DNA from: Opisthocomus hoazin
Lineage: Eukaryota; Chordata; Aves; Opisthocomiformes; Opisthocomidae
Length of the DNA: 64,000 nt
Direction: 5' to 3'
NCBI RefSeq assembly: GCF_030867145.1
Contig: NC_134454.1
Location: 67,128,308-67,192,307 of the forward strand
The notes under the pieces: model-generated
The model's database searches: none
What the model saw: only the letters and a program-made list of their open reading frames with translations
What the model was told of the DNA's origin: nothing
In this document: positions 60,801 to 64,000 of the stretch, piece by piece
Layout: each line of letters starts with the position of its first letter
How positions within the stretch are numbered: position 1 is the stretch's first letter
Program-made: the position numbers and the translations under genes

Positions 60801-63800
60801 TCTTCATCTGTGGGTGCCGCTGATTGCCCCTGTCACTTAGCAGAGGCTCTGCTTCAGGATTAGAGCAGACTGTTTAACGGCAGCAGAGGGGTGGCAGCAG
60901 CAGGCGGGCAGTTGTGAACGGAGGTGCTCTTTCCTCAGGAGCAGTACCTACCGTTGTGGGAGGAATTGTCCTTTGCCGAATGCAAAAGCCCCACTGAAGC
61001 ATGTGTTCAAAACAGCTATTTAAGAATGCTGTAAGAGCTGTGGTTCAGAGTATGGCTATTTGTAAAAAATGTTTTTGCAGGGTTAGCCAGCTCTATATGT
61101 TGTATGACTCCTTACATGCCATTTTTTTCTGTATAAAACGTGCCTAAAATGAATCGTACATTTCTGCATGAACAAGATCAAAAGAATCAATGGACTTAGT
61201 CATGTTTAATTATTGTTTATAGGTATAATATCTATACATACCTGATACCGTAATTCATGTGATGTTGAACAACCTGTTAATGATTTCCCTTAATCAAATG
61301 CAGATCCTTACACATAAGTAAACTGTTTCTCTTAATTTAGTCTCTTTTCCTGTTTGCAAAGCCTTGTGTGTTGCACTGTAAAAAATTAAAGAGCTTTCTG
61401 AATAGGAGCAAGGACAACTGTTACCACTGGTACAAAATTTTACAAACTTTCTCTGAACGTTCTTATTAACAAGATGTAGTTAGCAACATACAAATAAAAA
61501 CAAATAAGAAAAGGGACCAAAACCTTGTCTTACTCTTGGTTATATGAATGTTGGGGTTTTTCTTTCATAGTGTATTTCAGGTACACAGTATGTTTGCCCA
61601 ACCACTTCATCTCTTTCTACAGTATTGCTGAAGGCTGTTAATGACCATTTCAGTCAGCTGAAATAAACTGTGCCATAATGAGGGCAGATCAGTACAGAGA
61701 ACAAGTGAATTTAAAGCTCTAACATTAACAGTCTGTACTTTAATGTATGCCTCTCACCCCAACATTAGACCTCTGAGACAGGTGCAGCAAGATCTGAAGG
61801 AAGCATACACCTGAGCATACCTGGACAGAGCTACTCTTTGCCTTTGTGTTTGGGCTGCTCATGTCAAAGCTGTGACACCTACTATTGCTCCACAATCTTT
61901 ATCAACCAAAGGATCACCTAATACTTTTAAAAAATCACCCAAGATGGTCCAATTATTTTGAAAATAATCCACTTACCATTTTTCCAGTGCTCACACTGTA
62001 GTGCTCGTTTTGAACCAAATATAAGCTGGCATGTATTCAATGTTTATTACTTTTAATCTTCCCCAATTTTATTCCATTCCCATTCACAGGGAGGGTTGTG
62101 TGTTTTCATAATGTTCTGCAGTTGTAGCATTTCATAATTTATGGCCCACCAGCGATTCACTGCACACAGATTGATACATTTCTAGACAAGGACAATACGG
62201 CACACATTCAGTCTTGGTTTTTTTTTGTAGTCTCGTGAATATATTACCTTGGCTTTCAGAAATGTGTAGCCATCAGAATCAATTATTAAAGAATTAATAG
62301 CATCTACTCTCCCTGTAGATTTCTGAATACAGAAAACAGAGGTATTTTGACTTGTTTTTCCTGAACAAATTCAACTGCTTTCTGCCATAAGCATTAACTG
62401 ACAAAATGAAGCAATTTCTCTTCTGTGAAAAAACCTATGGAACAAATTGCAAAATCAGTGGTGGTTAATATAGCAGGAGAAACTCATCTAGCAGCATAGT
62501 CACCGTCCCTGATGTCAGATGAGATCATTGTTGATATGAAGACAATAAGGCTTGTTTAATGATGCAGGTCTACTGTTTTGTTGCAAGAAGGTTATGTACA
62601 ATGTGGAAGCTTACTCACTTTGCATAATACAGATAGAACAGGCCATTGTCAGGAAAAAAACGTGACAAAAATTAACCAGTCAATGGAAGTAATTCTCACG
62701 CTGCAGGTGTATGGGGACTCGAACAATTGATGTGAGCTTCACACACTGGCTGCGACTGCTATAAAATTGGTGACCAAGGCGATTCGTGACTGTTAAAACA
62801 ACTGGTCAAGAAAATCGACCTTTTTGTCCCTCTCCTTCTTGACTACTTCCATTTAGAAGAGCTTTGTGCAGCGACAACAGTGCATGGGCTGGCTGTGTGT
62901 GACCCCAGGCACCTGCTGGCTCCCCTCCAGCAACCAGCAGTCCCTCCTGCAGCTGAATGGGTCAGAGGACAGGCCTTTTTTTTGGCACAGCAGGAGGCCC
63001 AGCAGGGCGAGGGATTTTATTTGACTTTCGCCAATCGCTATAACTCAAGAAACATGAAAAGTCAGTGTTAAAACAGTGTTGTAAATGGTGAAAGAGATGT
63101 AGAGGTAGATGTTTGTCTTATCCTGGGATGGGATGGGTTATTTTTATATTGTTTTGTCTTTTAAATAGAAACAAAAAAGTGAGCAGATGTCCTGAGGAGT
63201 TAGACGTACCTGTAGCTGATTAGAAATGGTCAGGTCACTGCTATTAACCTACTTGAACCAAAACAGCACTATAAATGGTCATTACCATCCATGTCTGTTA
63301 TTTATTCCTGTTGGCATCTGTATTTTCAGGTGCCTGATGTAGTAAGAAAATCAGCAAGCCTGGCTGATTGCTTGTTCAATGGGGGAAGTAAGGACTGTTT
63401 CCCAGGCTTTGTGGCCCAGAAATTGAACACTTTTTCCACTGGAATCATTGTACCATAACTTCTTGGAGTGTTTACTGAAAACACATGTTACGGAAGTAAA
63501 GCAGCGAGCTGCAATCTACACATGTGATATTTAAAAGAGATAAATGCCTCATTTTAAAATGTCATGTGTGAAATGTTTTTACTGAGGGCTACTGCTGCTT
63601 TTCTCCTTCAGCACCTTCTAGGGAGTAATTAGCCCCACCTTCCTATACCTTTTGCTGCTCCTATTTCCCTTGCGCAAATCCGCTGCAAGTCTGTTGTTTG
63701 TCTGCAGGCCAACAGACCAAGTTAAATAAAACTTTTGCAAAGCAGTTAACACATATTGTCTGAGGTACCCCTTGGCAAAAGCAGACACACTTTTGCTCAC

Positions 63801-64000
63801 CAGCTGGTCATTCTTTGCATAGCCAAAATATTCTGCCAGATTAACAAAGAAAGGCAAAGAGATCTCATACGCTTTCTTTGCTCCCTTTCATTATCAGCCT
63901 GGACTTCATCAGTTTCAGGTTTTAGTAGAAAGAGAGACTTCTGAACAATGTAGTAAATTTTAGCTATACTTTGGGTGTGGCTATCTAGCAGACTCCTAAT
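57806..64000. other. AT-rich intergenic DNA, no recognised gene
   Basis: About 6.2 kb of unique AT-rich sequence. Open frames do not exceed about 100 codons (longest 60521-60823 plus) and show no recognisable domain. Apart from a TA-rich simple repeat near 59555 I see no repeat or RNA gene. Confidence 0.6.
59555..59590. repeat. TA/TG-rich simple repeat
   Basis: Alternating purine-pyrimidine run built of GTATATAT-like units passing into ACACACATATG. Confidence 0.8.

Overview
The window looks like nuclear DNA from a bird. Evidence: CR1-type LINE fragments at both ends (one on the + strand ends in the CR1 3' octamer ATTCTGTG repeated), AT-rich and mostly gene-poor sequence with sparse repeats, and an intronless vertebrate GPCR gene inside a very GC-rich, CpG-rich island with long C and G homopolymers. 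I cannot name the species.

The only gene I recognise with confidence is HTR1A, the 5-HT1A serotonin receptor (413 codons, single exon, all class A aminergic hallmarks). It occurs twice, at 31314-32555 and 46807-48048, same strand, with identical proteins. The two genes are part of one large direct tandem duplication. Unit 1 spans about 17336-32827 and unit 2 about 32829-48327. Each unit carries about 14 kb of AT-rich upstream DNA, the CpG-island promoter with a TATATA box, the CDS and about 270 bp of 3' flank. Constant offsets (15493 bp, then 15500 bp after one poly-C tract) and identical translations of every compared reading frame indicate near-perfect identity. The only difference I saw is a poly-C run in the 3' UTR (15 C versus CCT plus 19 C). 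This is the main discovery of the window: either a very young tandem duplication of a gene I know as single-copy in vertebrates, or a false duplication made by the assembler next to sequence that is hard to read.

Layout: 1-690, two abutting CR1 fragments (- strand). 691-17335, unique AT-rich DNA with microsatellites and one possible zinc-knuckle exon at 3903-4008. 17096-17380, a small hAT-like DNA transposon remnant that contains the left duplication breakpoint. 17336-32827 and 32829-48327, the two duplicate units. 48328-about 50520, a GC-rich flank present only after copy 2, holding a candidate poly(A) signal and a T31 tract. 50521-56877, AT-rich unique DNA. 56878-57805, a 5'-truncated CR1 (+ strand) with most of its reverse-transcriptase C-terminal region and a single visible frameshift. 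57806-64000, AT-rich unique DNA.

If the duplication is real, both genes keep the same 13-14 kb upstream region and promoter, but only copy 2 keeps the native 3' flank. Copy 1 runs into AT-rich DNA about 270 bp after its stop codon. No tRNA, rRNA, CRISPR or prokaryotic features were seen.
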